DNA of 64,000 nt, from positions 248,001 through 312,000 of the forward strand of contig NZ_SRMP01000001.1 in NCBI RefSeq assembly GCF_005925325.1. The letters run 5' to 3'. The position numbers were made by a program, and so were the translations under genes. The number at the start of each line of letters is the position of its first letter. Position 1 is the stretch's first letter. Positions 17,342-26,907 of this stretch are shown here, in pieces. The notes below the pieces were generated by a model. That model searched no databases. It was not told the DNA's origin and saw nothing but the letters and a program-made list of their open reading frames with translations. This DNA comes from Pedobacter helvus (GTDB taxonomy: Bacteria > Bacteroidota > Bacteroidia > Sphingobacteriales > Sphingobacteriaceae).

Positions 17342-20263
17342 CTAAATCAGCTCCAATAAATCATTTTTAGAGAGAGATTTAAATACAGATGCGTCAGTTT
17401 TGATCAAATCTGTTACTAAATCTTTCTTCTTTTGCTGCATCAGCATAATTTTTTCTTCAATAGTATCTAGACAAATCAAACGTACGGCCATTACATTTTT
17501 TTGCTGACCAATTCGGTAAGTTCTGTCAATAGCTTGATTTTCTACCGCTGGGTTCCACCAAGGATCTATGAGATAGACATAATCTGCTTCGGTAAGGTTT
17601 AAGCCTACTCCGCCTGCCTTTAAGCTAATTAAGAAAACCCTAATTTCCTCATCTTGTCGAAAGGAATTCACCACGGCTTCGCGATTTTTGGTTTGCCCAC
17701 TCAAGTAAGCAAACTTAACTCCTCGATCTTCCAAGGCCTCTTTTACCAAGTTCAACATTCCTACAAATTGCGAAAACACTAAAATTTTATGGTAAGGAGC
17801 CTTACTTTCTATTTGTTCTAGTAGTACATCCATTTTTGCGGAAGCATTACCGTAAAATTTCTCCTTGCTGATTAATGAAGGCGAATTGCAAATTTGCCTC
17901 AGTTTGGTTATGCCTTGTAGTACGTGCATACTACTTTTGGTGAGTTCATCTTCAGAGCGTCCCATTAAATAATCCCTGATCTCGTTACGGGCACTTTCAT
18001 AGATTTCTCGTTGCTTTTGATCCATCTCACAGTAAATCACCATTTCGGTTTTATCTGGCAATTCTTGGGCTACCTGCGTTTTCGTTCGGCGTAAAATAAA
18101 AGGTTTAATACGTTGCTGCAGCTCTTCAGCTCTCCTACTATCTTTAAACTGATCTATTGGCACAGAATATTGTTGTCTAAAATGCTCTCTGTTTCCCAAT
18201 AAACCTGGGCAGGCAAACGATAGCTGTCCATATAAATCGAAAGTATTATTTTCTATTGGCGTACCCGTAAGCACAATTTTATTCCTCGATTGAAGCAAAC
18301 GAGCAGCTTTGTAACGTTGCGAATCAGGGTTCTTGATAGATTGGGATTCATCTAAGAAAATATAATTGAAACGATATGCTTTAAGCCAAGCAACATCGGC
18401 CAATAGGGTACCATAAGAAGTTAATACGATTTGATATTGATCGAAATCTTTTTGATGCTTTATCCTATTTGCTCCGTAAATGGTAGTCACTTTAAGTGTT
18501 GGCGCAAACTTTTTAATCTCTTGTTGCCAATTAAACACCAAAGATGCGGGCACTATAATTAAGTTAGTATTCCTTTCTACTTTTTCTTGCTGAGAAAGGA
18601 TAAACGCCAACACTTGAATGGTTTTACCTAAACCCATATCATCGGCCAAACAGCCACCAAAATTAAAGGTATCCAGAAAATTTAGCCAGTTTAAACCTTC
18701 TTTCTGATAACCACGCAAGGTAGCATTTAGCGTAGCTGGCACTTCTGTTTCATCTATCTGATCGAAAGCTGCCAATTTAGATCGATACAATTGCAAGCGC
18801 TCTTTAGCATCGATACTTAATAGAGCTTCTTCATACAATTCTTCTACCGCCGAGTAATTGATATTTGGTGTACGCAAGGTTTCTTCAGAAATTTCTCCAG
18901 CGCCAAAATAGCCTTCAAATTTTTGCAGCCATTCATCGGGCAACATGCCTATCGTTCCATCATCAAGCTGTACAAATTTGTTTTTATTTCTGATGGATTT
19001 ATGCAGATGCTTTAAAGAAACGGTCTGTTTATTAAATTGTACTTTAATTGCTGTTTCAAACCAATCTATTCCACTAATTACTTTGATAGAGATATTTGCC
19101 TTGTAAGGACTTAGTTTATTGTCTTTAAGTCCGTTAAAACCAAGAATAGCGATACCCTTACTACGCCAAGCCTCAAAAGCCTCCAAAAACCATTCTGGAG
19201 AAATGAAATGTTTGCGATGCATGTAAAAGCAATCTGCATGACGTTGTTCTGAAAACTCATATGCTTGCTCTTCAAAATAAGGATGCATCTTCGCGATATC
19301 TGTAATGAACTGCAATTCCTTTTGTTCATCACGCAGTAACGTAAACATTTGCCCACGCTTATCCTTAGCTTTAATTTGTTTTTGAGAGATAATAGGAATT
19401 TCTAATGCCCCATAACGCATTACAGGTGTAAGCAACACATAATCTTCCGATTCAGTTAGGTAAATCAGTTTTTCATTTTCTAAATCAAAACCTTGTTCTA
19501 TAATTTGCTTTTTTGTGGCTGGCTTTAAATAAGAATAGTTGATTTTAACTTTTTCTTCCAATGCATCCAAAATCTCTTCTTGAAAGTTTTGATAAACCTC
19601 TCTTTCCAAAACCAATTGATTGCGATGTTGCTTAAAAAAATCCATCAACGAAAGGAAAAATGGATCTTTAACTAAATATAAGTTTTGTTTGATCTTTACA
19701 AAATACTGATAGCGTAGTTCTACAGTCTCTAAAGCAAACGACTTTCCTTGAAGGTGTAAAATGCCTTCTAAAGCAAATTGATCGGCTCTTTCATCAATAT
19801 TTAATTCAAACTCTGGCTTAAGCGCAGATAGTTCAATTTTTGTTAATGAGCTAGCGTTAATTGTAGCTGCAAGTTGCTCATCATGTAAATAAACAGGCAG
19901 ACTTAATGGGTTCACTACGATAGCTTTTAGTGCTTCGAGATCTGAAGCCACTTGACTTTCTTGGTAATGATTTTTGAACTTACTTACTGCCGCAAAAAAC
20001 TTTAACTCCTGTTGATCTTCGGTCTTCCAAAGCAAATCTAAAGGCTCTACAACTTGTAACGGATTTTTGAGCTTTCCCTGTTTAGTTTGGTCAGCGGTCA
20101 TCAATTCTATGACCAAATGCCTATAATGGCGGTGGCGACTAAATACTAGTACCAAGTTTGCATGACTTTTTGTTGCAATTGGAGGTTGAGCTTTACTTTT
20201 CTTTACAATAGGCAAAAGCTTATCATAGTTGAAATTTAGTTGCTCTTCTCCTTTTTCCTGCAT
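17342..20263 (-). CDS. SNF2-family DEAD/DEAH-like helicase
   Basis: The 973-residue ATPase has an N-terminal region of about 480 residues with no recognised motif and a C-terminal SNF2 motor: Walker A DDMGLGKT near residue 545, the DESQ box (DESQSIKNP), GTPIENN and the late motif DRTYRIGQQKN. Bacterial SNF2 proteins of this kind (RapA/HepA-related) may recycle RNA polymerase or remodel DNA-protein complexes; the exact function is unknown. No SWIM zinc motif is visible in the N-terminus. A small lipoprotein gene lies upstream with a 118-nt gap. Confidence 0.9.
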   Translation of the reverse strand: MQEKGEEQLNFNYDKLLPIVKKSKAQPPIATKSHANLVLVFSRHRHYRHLVIELMTADQTKQGKLKNPLQVVEPLDLLWKTEDQQELKFFAAVSKFKNHYQESQVASDLEALKAIVVNPLSLPVYLHDEQLAATINASSLTKIELSALKPEFELNIDERADQFALEGILHLQGKSFALETVELRYQYFVKIKQNLYLVKDPFFLSLMDFFKQHRNQLVLEREVYQNFQEEILDALEEKVKINYSYLKPATKKQIIEQGFDLENEKLIYLTESEDYVLLTPVMRYGALEIPIISQKQIKAKDKRGQMFTLLRDEQKELQFITDIAKMHPYFEEQAYEFSEQRHADCFYMHRKHFISPEWFLEAFEAWRSKGIAILGFNGLKDNKLSPYKANISIKVISGIDWFETAIKVQFNKQTVSLKHLHKSIRNKNKFVQLDDGTIGMLPDEWLQKFEGYFGAGEISEETLRTPNINYSAVEELYEEALLSIDAKERLQLYRSKLAAFDQIDETEVPATLNATLRGYQKEGLNWLNFLDTFNFGGCLADDMGLGKTIQVLAFILSQQEKVERNTNLIIVPASLVFNWQQEIKKFAPTLKVTTIYGANRIKHQKDFDQYQIVLTSYGTLLADVAWLKAYRFNYIFLDESQSIKNPDSQRYKAARLLQSRNKIVLTGTPIENNTFDLYGQLSFACPGLLGNREHFRQQYSVPIDQFKDSRRAEELQQRIKPFILRRTKTQVAQELPDKTEMVIYCEMDQKQREIYESARNEIRDYLMGRSEDELTKSSMHVLQGITKLRQICNSPSLISKEKFYGNASAKMDVLLEQIESKAPYHKILVFSQFVGMLNLVKEALEDRGVKFAYLSGQTKNREAVVNSFRQDEEIRVFLISLKAGGVGLNLTEADYVYLIDPWWNPAVENQAIDRTYRIGQQKNVMAVRLICLDTIEEKIMLMQQKKKDLVTDLIKTDASVFKSLSKNDLLELI

Positions 20264-20381
20264 TGGTATTTTTTATGGAGCGATAAAGATAATGAAATTG
20301 GCAGGTTGATTTTAACAAAAAGATAGTCGCTCCATTTCCAATTACAGAATAGCTGACAAAAAAATTGAGAAGTACTGAAGA

Positions 20382-20561
20382 TTATTTTTTGATGGTATCT
20401 AAGGTAATGCTGTCTGCATCGGTAGCTTTAATATCCAAACTATCTGAAACTGCCGGGCTATCTAGTGCAAGGGTATCAGTTGCTTTGCTTGATTTTTCCG
20501 AACCACAGGCAGTCCACATTAAACCTACTAGCGCTGTTAACAACAAATATCTTCTTTTCAT
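20382..20561 (-). CDS. Very small lipoprotein, function unknown
   Basis: An ATG at 20561 opens a 59-codon frame ending at 20382. The product begins MKRRYLLLTALVGLMWTACG, a short export signal with the lipobox WTAC (Cys19), and continues as a low-complexity Ser/Asp/Thr/Lys tail. Such tiny acidic lipoproteins are common in Sphingobacteriaceae and no family is recognised. It lies 60 nt from the FUSC transporter stop and 118 nt from the helicase start. Confidence 0.65.
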   Translation of the reverse strand: MKRRYLLLTALVGLMWTACGSEKSSKATDTLALDSPAVSDSLDIKATDADSITLDTIKK

Positions 20562-20620
20562 AACAAGGTGATTAGTTAAACCATAGCGTTATAACAAAAC
20601 TAACCTCGGCTTGTTCGAGC

Positions 20621-22654
20621 CTAATTATTCTTTTGGATGCTTGCTAGATAGTTCGACACTTCCAATAAATGCAAAGGCTGTTCGCCCCAAGTAGGCAAAT
20701 CTATTGGCTGTTTTAAGTCTAATAAGTTGATATTGGCTAAAGACTGCTCTAGGTTGCTTTCAACAGTATTGATATCTGCTTCGGATAAAAAGCTTCTTCC
20801 CTGCTTCTGTAAGCTAGCGAATGTAGCGGTAAGCACATTAAACTGATAATTAAACAATTGAACGCGTTTAATCAACGACCAGTTGAGCTGTTTCTTTAAT
20901 GGTTCTTTCTGTGCTGCTTGTATTGCTTCACTTAAGGCTGATAATTGCTGATGACTTAATTTTCTCGCCAGCCTAGTCTGATGTATGGCATCTAAATCAT
21001 GAGGTTTTAAATGAGTAACTGCTTTAAAATAAAGCAGATTTGCTTTCACCACTTCCGCCATTAAATGGCTTAAACGTGGGGCATTCCATATCGGGAATAC
21101 AAAAGTTGCTCCTAAACATAGTAGTACGCCAACAATGGTAAAAATTGCTCTGTCAGATACTAACTTCCACAAATTGCCATCGTAAACGTTTAAACACAGA
21201 ATTACAGCTACAGTGATACAAACAGCACTAATACTGTAAGCTACACGATTAAAAGCGAAGAAACCAAACAAACCCACCACACTTACCGACAATTGCACAG
21301 GAATATCCGCATATTGGCTTAAACTCCATCCTATCAACAAGCCAATGGCCGTTCCGCCTACACGTTCGGCGTTTCGTTTCATAGTTTGCCCATAACTTGG
21401 TCTACTAACAATTACCATCGTTAGCAACAGCCAATAACTGTAATGTTCTTCGGTTAGCCAAGTAATCAGTAACATTGCCACCAAACATAAGGCAGATAAG
21501 CGTAGCGAAAAGCGAAAGATTGGTGAACTTAAAGAAAAATGATTTTTCACCGTTTTTGACTGAGCTGGTGTAAGCGTCAAGAAATCGCGATAGCGTTCTG
21601 TATCTTCATCTAATTGACTGTCTACCTGAGTTTGATAATTCGAGATAATCAACGTATAAATCTCATCGATATTAGCTAAAATCTGTCTCAACAAAGTCTT
21701 TTTACTTTCTTTGAGTGTCTCTGCCTTTTGGATTAAGGCGATATGCAAATCTTCAAATTGAGTGATGGACAACTGATGATTTGGCTTCACTAACAATATC
21801 GCAAGTAACTCAATGCTTTGCTGAATTAACGGCAACGCACCTGTATTTTCAAATTGTTTGCGCAGGTATGGATAATCGTAATGTACGGCGCTTACTTGTT
21901 CGTATAAATCAATGAGGTTAATAGACTTTTCTAAAAACATTGCTGCTTTAGCATTCGGTTGCTTGATGGCTTTTCGATCGCTCAATAGTAATTGCCTGAT
22001 CAGCTCATGGCTACTTGCCAATTTAAGATGCAAACGCATATTCCGTTGATTAAAGCCAGACAAACTCACCTCTGGATTATACCCTTGTGCCCTTAACCTC
22101 AATAATGCAGCTGTCTCTCTTTCCGTCTGCGCAATCGCTCTACGTAATGAACGATAAGGGAAAATCGAAATTTGAACTAAGCTAATCAGGTAATACCAAA
22201 CACCGCCCCAAAAAATATAATTGCCATAAAGTAGCGGATCTTTTGGTTTTAAACCGATGGTAAAGGTCGCCAAGATAATCCCCATTAAGCCAATACCGGC
22301 CATACGCTGTCCCATTACCGCCAACATGGTAAGTAAAAAAGTGACGACAACTACCGTGACGATCATGAGTAACGGTATAGACGTACTAAAAGCGGTTAAA
22401 ACGGCGACCGTCGTAAAAACGAGCACACAGATCCATGCCGCTCTAAATTTATCACTGCGATTACCCGGAAGGTCGGTCATACAAATCATTAAAGCACCAA
22501 TACCTACACCTATGCCGGTTGTTGGCCAACCTACTTTGTAAAAAACAATAATCGGTATAATGACGGATAAAGTGTTACGTAAGGCATCTACCGTATGCTC
22601 GCTAGTGAACAAACGAGTAATAGCTAAGAAGAATTTCTTGAATGAAGACCACAT
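20621..22654 (-). CDS. FUSC family inner-membrane transporter (YccS/AaeB-like)
   Basis: The 677-residue protein has two membrane halves of about six helices each: 20-180 and about 385-510, separated by a large soluble helical region, with a cytoplasmic C-terminus of about 130 residues. This matches the FUSC/YccS layout, of which AaeB exports aromatic carboxylic acids. The second half carries the typical YSYWLLLTMVIVSRPSYGQTMKR motif. The ATG at 22654 is preferred to an upstream TTG. The gap after it, 22655-22956, holds no gene: it contains two heptamer arrays and the terminator of the polysaccharide locus. Confidence 0.88.
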   Translation of the reverse strand: MWSSFKKFFLAITRLFTSEHTVDALRNTLSVIIPIIVFYKVGWPTTGIGVGIGALMICMTDLPGNRSDKFRAAWICVLVFTTVAVLTAFSTSIPLLMIVTVVVVTFLLTMLAVMGQRMAGIGLMGIILATFTIGLKPKDPLLYGNYIFWGGVWYYLISLVQISIFPYRSLRRAIAQTERETAALLRLRAQGYNPEVSLSGFNQRNMRLHLKLASSHELIRQLLLSDRKAIKQPNAKAAMFLEKSINLIDLYEQVSAVHYDYPYLRKQFENTGALPLIQQSIELLAILLVKPNHQLSITQFEDLHIALIQKAETLKESKKTLLRQILANIDEIYTLIISNYQTQVDSQLDEDTERYRDFLTLTPAQSKTVKNHFSLSSPIFRFSLRLSALCLVAMLLITWLTEEHYSYWLLLTMVIVSRPSYGQTMKRNAERVGGTAIGLLIGWSLSQYADIPVQLSVSVVGLFGFFAFNRVAYSISAVCITVAVILCLNVYDGNLWKLVSDRAIFTIVGVLLCLGATFVFPIWNAPRLSHLMAEVVKANLLYFKAVTHLKPHDLDAIHQTRLARKLSHQQLSALSEAIQAAQKEPLKKQLNWSLIKRVQLFNYQFNVLTATFASLQKQGRSFLSEADINTVESNLEQSLANINLLDLKQPIDLPTWGEQPLHLLEVSNYLASIQKNN

Positions 22655-22677
22655 TTTTCGCCGCAAAGGTAATTATT

Positions 22678-22712
22678 AGTGCTCAGTTTTCAGTGGTTAG
22701 GTATCAGTTACT
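22678..22712 (+). repeat. Degenerate heptamer array, forward arm
   Basis: Five units in exact phase: AGTGCTC, AGTTTTC, AGTGGTT, AGGTATC and AGTTACT. It lies upstream of the FUSC gene; its inverted partner is at 22845-22893. Between them lies degenerate DNA with short CCGCTGATT and CCGCAGATT motifs. Confidence 0.65.
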
Positions 22713-22844
22713 GTGGACGGTTTTGGTTATTGGTTTTCCGAAACATCGGAACTTCGCAAGCTCAGCATTCGTTTCCGCTGATTTTCGGTGATGTCTCCGC
22801 AGATTAAAGGAGATTTTTTTTAGCAGCTATTATAATTATGAGCT

Positions 22845-22893
22845 GACAACTGATACCTGACCACTAATTTCTGACTACTAACACCTAGTCCCT
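22845..22893 (-). repeat. Degenerate heptamer array, inverted arm
   Basis: On the minus strand seven units keep exact phase: AGGGACT, AGGTGTT, AGTAGTC, AGAAATT, AGTGGTC, AGGTATC and AGTTGTC. AGGTATC also occurs in the partner arm. It lies directly after the terminator of the polysaccharide operon. Confidence 0.7.
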
Positions 22894-22903
22894 AAACAAA
22901 AAA

Positions 22904-22929
22904 GGACGACCTAATTACTTAAATCGCCC
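22904..22929 (-). terminator. Terminator of the polysaccharide utilisation operon
   Basis: On the minus strand GGGCGA (22929-22924) pairs with TCGTCC (22909-22904) with one G-U pair, followed by a T-run (22903-22897). It begins 28 nt after the stop codon of the GH88 gene, the last gene of the operon. Confidence 0.7.
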
Positions 22930-22956
22930 TAGCTAAATTATTAACGGTATAAAATA

Positions 22957-24135
22957 TTAGAAGTTGAATTTGCCTTGATACCTACGCAATGCTTCGATAT
23001 AATAATAATCTGCGTAATTTATAGGCACATCAATTTCAGACTTTGCTGGACGGTGGCCTGTGCTATGTTCTAAAATAAAACCGTAGTTATCGCCAAGTTT
23101 ACTGATATAAGCAGTACTTAACGAACGTAAGATTTTATCAGCCGCCGCCTTATAAGTCTTTGCATTTTTGCTATATTTTGCTAATTCGTACAATGCTGAT
23201 GAAGTAATTGCCGCCGCTGAAGCATCTCTAGACACATTCGGAATTTCCGGATCATTATAATCCCAATACGGTATACCATCAGCTGGTGTACTTTTATCAT
23301 TAAGGATATATTTAGCGATCGCATCTGCTTGAGCTAAGTATTTAGGATTTTTAGTGTAACGGAACATCAAAGTATAACCATACAATCCCCAAGCTTGGCC
23401 TCTAGCCCAAGATGACTCATTCGCATAACCTTGTGCTGTTGTTTTCTTAATTACCCCTCCTTTTTCTGCATCATAATCTACCACGTGGTAAGAACTGAAA
23501 TCTGGACGGTAATGATGTTTGATTGTGTTATCAGCATGAGAAATCGCAATTTTATAGAAAGAAGAATCTCCAGTGAATTTGGTAGCTTCAAAAAGCAATT
23601 CCAGGTTCATCATGTTATCTATGATTACTGGATATTTCCATTTATCTCCATTATGATCCCAAGATCTTATAACGCCAGCTGTAGGATTAAACCTTGTAGA
23701 GAGCGATTTTGCTGCTTGGATAATCACAGATTTATAAGCCGTATCCTTCGTAACACGGTATCCATTACCAAACGGACAATAAATCATGAAACCTAGATCG
23801 TGCGTACCTTTATTAAATTGTTCTTTCTTAATATCCTCCGTATATTTCTTCGCTAAAGCTAACCACTTTTTATCGTTCGTTTGTTCGTAGAAATACCACA
23901 ACTCTGCCGGAAAGAAACCACTAGTCCAGTCTCTAGAAACCACCATTTTTAATTGCCCATTTTCTACGGTTCTAGGAGATACTAAATTCGGTTTTATCTT
24001 TCTAGCCGAATCTACATTCTTCACCAATACATCGGTTTGTTGCGCTGCACTCTTAAATGCTTTGGCCACATCAATTTTTTGTGCCTGTGCACCAATTGCC
24101 GCTAACAAGAGTAGGCTTGTGATCTTTAATTTCAT
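22957..24135 (-). CDS. Glycoside hydrolase family 88, unsaturated glucuronyl hydrolase
   Basis: The 392-residue enzyme releases the 4,5-unsaturated uronic acid that polysaccharide lyases leave at the non-reducing end. A signal peptide ends at AIGAQAQ, so it is periplasmic or exported. The catalytic Asp pair is visible: Asp113 in THDLGF and Asp173 in PVIIDNMMN, corresponding to Asp88 and Asp149 of the Bacillus enzyme. ARGQAWGLYG (244-253) and SRDASAAAITSSAL (302-315) complete the (alpha/alpha)6 barrel pattern. It is the last gene of the operon, 14 nt after the beta-helix protein gene. Its presence implies that a real lyase acts upstream. Confidence 0.93.
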   Translation of the reverse strand: MKLKITSLLLLAAIGAQAQKIDVAKAFKSAAQQTDVLVKNVDSARKIKPNLVSPRTVENGQLKMVVSRDWTSGFFPAELWYFYEQTNDKKWLALAKKYTEDIKKEQFNKGTHDLGFMIYCPFGNGYRVTKDTAYKSVIIQAAKSLSTRFNPTAGVIRSWDHNGDKWKYPVIIDNMMNLELLFEATKFTGDSSFYKIAISHADNTIKHHYRPDFSSYHVVDYDAEKGGVIKKTTAQGYANESSWARGQAWGLYGYTLMFRYTKNPKYLAQADAIAKYILNDKSTPADGIPYWDYNDPEIPNVSRDASAAAITSSALYELAKYSKNAKTYKAAADKILRSLSTAYISKLGDNYGFILEHSTGHRPAKSEIDVPINYADYYYIEALRRYQGKFNF

Positions 24136-24149
24136 ACGTTTTACGTTTA

Positions 24150-25658
24150 TTATTTGAGTTTAGTTCTATCTTCCAGTTGTTTGATATACAATGATGGCGC
24201 AACAGTTGCCTTACTATTTAAGAGCTGCCAATTACCATCAGGTCTGCCTTTCAGCCTTCCTTCGCTTTTTTCTGCCTTAATACCGATAGCGTAGTTATTT
24301 CCACTTACGTAAGGATTTTGAACTGTTACTTTTCTTGCTTCGCAATTCCAGAGCACTTGCGTTACCCCAGACCAACCATGCCCGGTACCCCAGTTTCCTC
24401 GATCTTGTACATTGATATCTCCATCGGTAATGATATTGTCGTAAAGTGTGCCCACAGCCCAACGATGGTGAGGACCAATATCTGCCTTTGCGTTAGTTGC
24501 TTTACAGTTGTAAAACACATTTGGGCCAGCAACTTTAGCTCCCGTTGCATAATCGTGACGGCCTTCGTCTGCCGAACAGTCTCTTACCAAGTTCAACTGA
24601 CCATCATTATTGAACGAATATCTTCTACCACCTTCAATTTTAGATTTTGGCGCTAGCGAAGTACAATTTCTAACTGTTATTTGTTTACTATAGCTGGCAA
24701 GATTTACGCAAGAAAACCCAAAATACTTGCTCGTAATATTAGCTACCCAAGCGTTTTCTACCCTATTTAGCCATACTGCGTCCCAACCATGGTCTTCATC
24801 GGTTTCACTTTGATAGGCCGATTGCAGCAACATATTTTCAATACCTATCTCGCTAATCCGGCCTTCGAAAGTATATTTATAGATTTCGCCACCACCGTAT
24901 TGGGTTTCCATTGCCATCACTACAGGATTATCAATCGTGATTTGATTACCATTAATCGCAGTAATTTTTCTTTCGAAATACAGATGATAATCCTCTGCTT
25001 TCCATTGCACCAATCCTTCTCGAGGCTCAATTTGATCCATTTTTAAATCTTGTATCCACTTTGCGGTACCTGAACGATAAAGCATGATATCATCTCCTAC
25101 CTTAAAATTATTAGCATTGCTTACATTAATGGACTTTGCACCCACAGGAACATATGCATCGATAATCTTCATTCTACTTTGAGGAACCTCTTTTGGCTTT
25201 CCATCACCATTTACACTGATTAACTTATGCTGCCCAGTTCCAGTAGCAACCAATTTGGTGGCCAGTCCTTCGCCCCTTAACACAATACCGCTAGCGTTAA
25301 TATTAATACTTCCAGGAATTTCATAAGTTCCTTTTTTCAATAAGATAGCTCCTCTTAGACCATCCTTATTTAGTGGCATTTTAGCTACTTCGTTAATAGC
25401 TTCCTGAATTTGTTGCTGATCATTAACACCATTTGGAATAAGTTCTTTCACTACCTTTACATGAGGAATCTCCTTATTTCCTTGATGATAACCGACGTTA
25501 CTAAAATCTGGAATAATATCGCCTTTGGCATCGGACAGGTAAGTTAAACGACCATCCTTTGTCAATTTTATAAAATTGATTTTCTGCTGCTGTGCCAAAA
25601 CGTTGGAGAAAGGTATGGAAAGCAAAATAAAAGCTAGTATAACAGATTTAATGTTCAT
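24150..25658 (-). CDS. Secreted right-handed beta-helix protein, probable polysaccharide-active enzyme
   Basis: The 502-residue protein has a signal peptide ending VLAQ and a repetitive central region of short hydrophobic turns (for example SGIVLRGEG, ITVRNCTSL, LNLVRDCSA, NVFYNCKAT) typical of right-handed parallel beta-helices in lyases and epimerases. GVNDQQQIQEAINEV near 80-93 is the N-terminal cap of the pectate-lyase superfamily. Conserved-looking DIGPHHRWAVGTLYDN and VQDRGNWGTGHGW could hold the active site. I cannot assign a CAZy family. It sits between the alginate-lyase-fold gene (1 nt away) and GH88, so it may be a second lyase, a GH28-like hydrolase or an epimerase. Confidence 0.75.
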   Translation of the reverse strand: MNIKSVILAFILLSIPFSNVLAQQQKINFIKLTKDGRLTYLSDAKGDIIPDFSNVGYHQGNKEIPHVKVVKELIPNGVNDQQQIQEAINEVAKMPLNKDGLRGAILLKKGTYEIPGSININASGIVLRGEGLATKLVATGTGQHKLISVNGDGKPKEVPQSRMKIIDAYVPVGAKSINVSNANNFKVGDDIMLYRSGTAKWIQDLKMDQIEPREGLVQWKAEDYHLYFERKITAINGNQITIDNPVVMAMETQYGGGEIYKYTFEGRISEIGIENMLLQSAYQSETDEDHGWDAVWLNRVENAWVANITSKYFGFSCVNLASYSKQITVRNCTSLAPKSKIEGGRRYSFNNDGQLNLVRDCSADEGRHDYATGAKVAGPNVFYNCKATNAKADIGPHHRWAVGTLYDNIITDGDINVQDRGNWGTGHGWSGVTQVLWNCEARKVTVQNPYVSGNNYAIGIKAEKSEGRLKGRPDGNWQLLNSKATVAPSLYIKQLEDRTKLK

Positions 25659-25659
25659 T

Positions 25660-26823
25660 CTAAAACCAAATTATAGGGTGTCTAATTGGTAAGTTTCTGA
25701 TCACTTCCTCGTTAGTTGGTTTTAAATCTAGGCTCTTCCAAGTATTAAACCAATTTTTCTCGCCAAAGTAATTCGCTCCAAACAACAAAAATGGTTGTGC
25801 TACTGGCCAATTTTCCCAAAACATCACATCAGGCTTTAAAGTCCACTTAGATTTATCAGCAATATATGGATACAAATAATCCAAACCTTTTCTAATCGAT
25901 TTTCCATCTGGTGTTTGGTATGTCCATAGGTTATCTTTAGGTGTTGATAGGATTTGGCAAAGCATCACCATTGCATCTAAATTAAAGATAGAGTAACCAT
26001 ACGGTTTAGTACGTGCCAATTCTAAAGGAAAACCACCATCAGCAGCCATTTGATTAGGTAGAAATACATTTTTATAGCGTAATCTCAATGTATCTAATAT
26101 CGGTTGATCGTTTACCAGCTTAGCAAAGGAAGCTACCTGCATTGCCCAAGTGGTGCCATGATTGTTTTTGGCATTTTTTTCTGCGATACCGTTCTTACTT
26201 GTATTCAACCAAAGGATATAGTCGGTGAACCATTTTTTAATTGTAGCTAAATTGGCTTTATCGAAAGATTTGGCTTTCTCCATTACGATAATACCTTGCG
26301 CTACTTCCATTAAGTGGATAGAGTCGATAATGCCCCAACTTCTTCCGGCATATAAGCCTTTTACCGCCTGAGCATAAGCCAAATTGGGGTTCATTAAAGT
26401 CGATGGATCTACGAACCAAGCCTTTAAATGAACAATCGCTTGTTTTACATATTTTTCATCGCCTGTGATTTTATAAGCTGATGCTAGAGCACCAATAATT
26501 TCGCTAAACCTAATCATCGCATAACGGTGAGCCACAAAGTTATCGGGGTTGGTCTCACCATCTCTAGTCACATAAGGTCCATTTGGATTTGCTGGATTAG
26601 GCCACCAATAATCGCCTTCTGAAAAGAAATCGTGTTTACCACCAGTGCTGCGAGGCGAGCTTTCTGTGGTTACGGTAACTGTTTTTTGCTGCATCGCCCA
26701 CACTGCTTCTTTTAAAACCTGTGCTTTTAATATAGCCGTAGCTTGCGTTTTAAAGGTATTTTGAGCAAAGCTTATATTTATTGTTGCCACAAATAGTAGC
26801 ATCGTCCCTAACTGTCTCTTCAT
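25660..26823 (-). CDS. Alginate/glucuronan lyase-fold enzyme, PL38 or PL5-related
   Basis: The 387-residue secreted protein, starting at the ATG at 26823 (the upstream TTG is rejected), has a signal peptide and an (alpha/alpha) toroid body of the Alginate_lyase (PF05426) type. Signature parts are DYWWPNP near 75, NNHGTTW at 220-226 (the Asn-His catalytic neighbourhood) and RTKPYGYSIFNLD near 272, with the candidate catalytic tyrosine in YGY. PL5 acts on alginate and PL38 on glucuronan and alginate. With GH88 downstream and GH2 upstream, a uronic-acid polysaccharide substrate is inferred. A two-hairpin repeat lies just upstream. Confidence 0.8.
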   Translation of the reverse strand: MKRQLGTMLLFVATINISFAQNTFKTQATAILKAQVLKEAVWAMQQKTVTVTTESSPRSTGGKHDFFSEGDYWWPNPANPNGPYVTRDGETNPDNFVAHRYAMIRFSEIIGALASAYKITGDEKYVKQAIVHLKAWFVDPSTLMNPNLAYAQAVKGLYAGRSWGIIDSIHLMEVAQGIIVMEKAKSFDKANLATIKKWFTDYILWLNTSKNGIAEKNAKNNHGTTWAMQVASFAKLVNDQPILDTLRLRYKNVFLPNQMAADGGFPLELARTKPYGYSIFNLDAMVMLCQILSTPKDNLWTYQTPDGKSIRKGLDYLYPYIADKSKWTLKPDVMFWENWPVAQPFLLFGANYFGEKNWFNTWKSLDLKPTNEEVIRNLPIRHPIIWF

Positions 26824-26843
26824 TATTACCAATTTAAAATACG

Positions 26844-26899
26844 TGTTGGCGAGGACGCCAACATATGAATTTGCTCCCTTGTTGGTGTCCCGACCAACA
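26844..26899. repeat. Two tandem TGTTGG hairpins
   Basis: TGTTGGCG (26844-26851) and CGCCAACA (26856-26863) form a perfect 8-bp stem with loop AGGA. Sixteen nt later TGTTGGT (26880-26886) and ACCAACA (26893-26899) form a second, related stem. They lie in the 84-nt gap between the GH2 and lyase genes, inside the operon, and may tune expression or RNA stability there. Confidence 0.7.
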
Positions 26900-26907
26900 T
26901 TTATAAT

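Noticed and set aside
22713-22844. A small gene between the two heptamer arms
   Set aside because: No frame with a start codon and normal composition spans it; only degenerate CCGCTGATT/CCGCAGATT motifs are seen.
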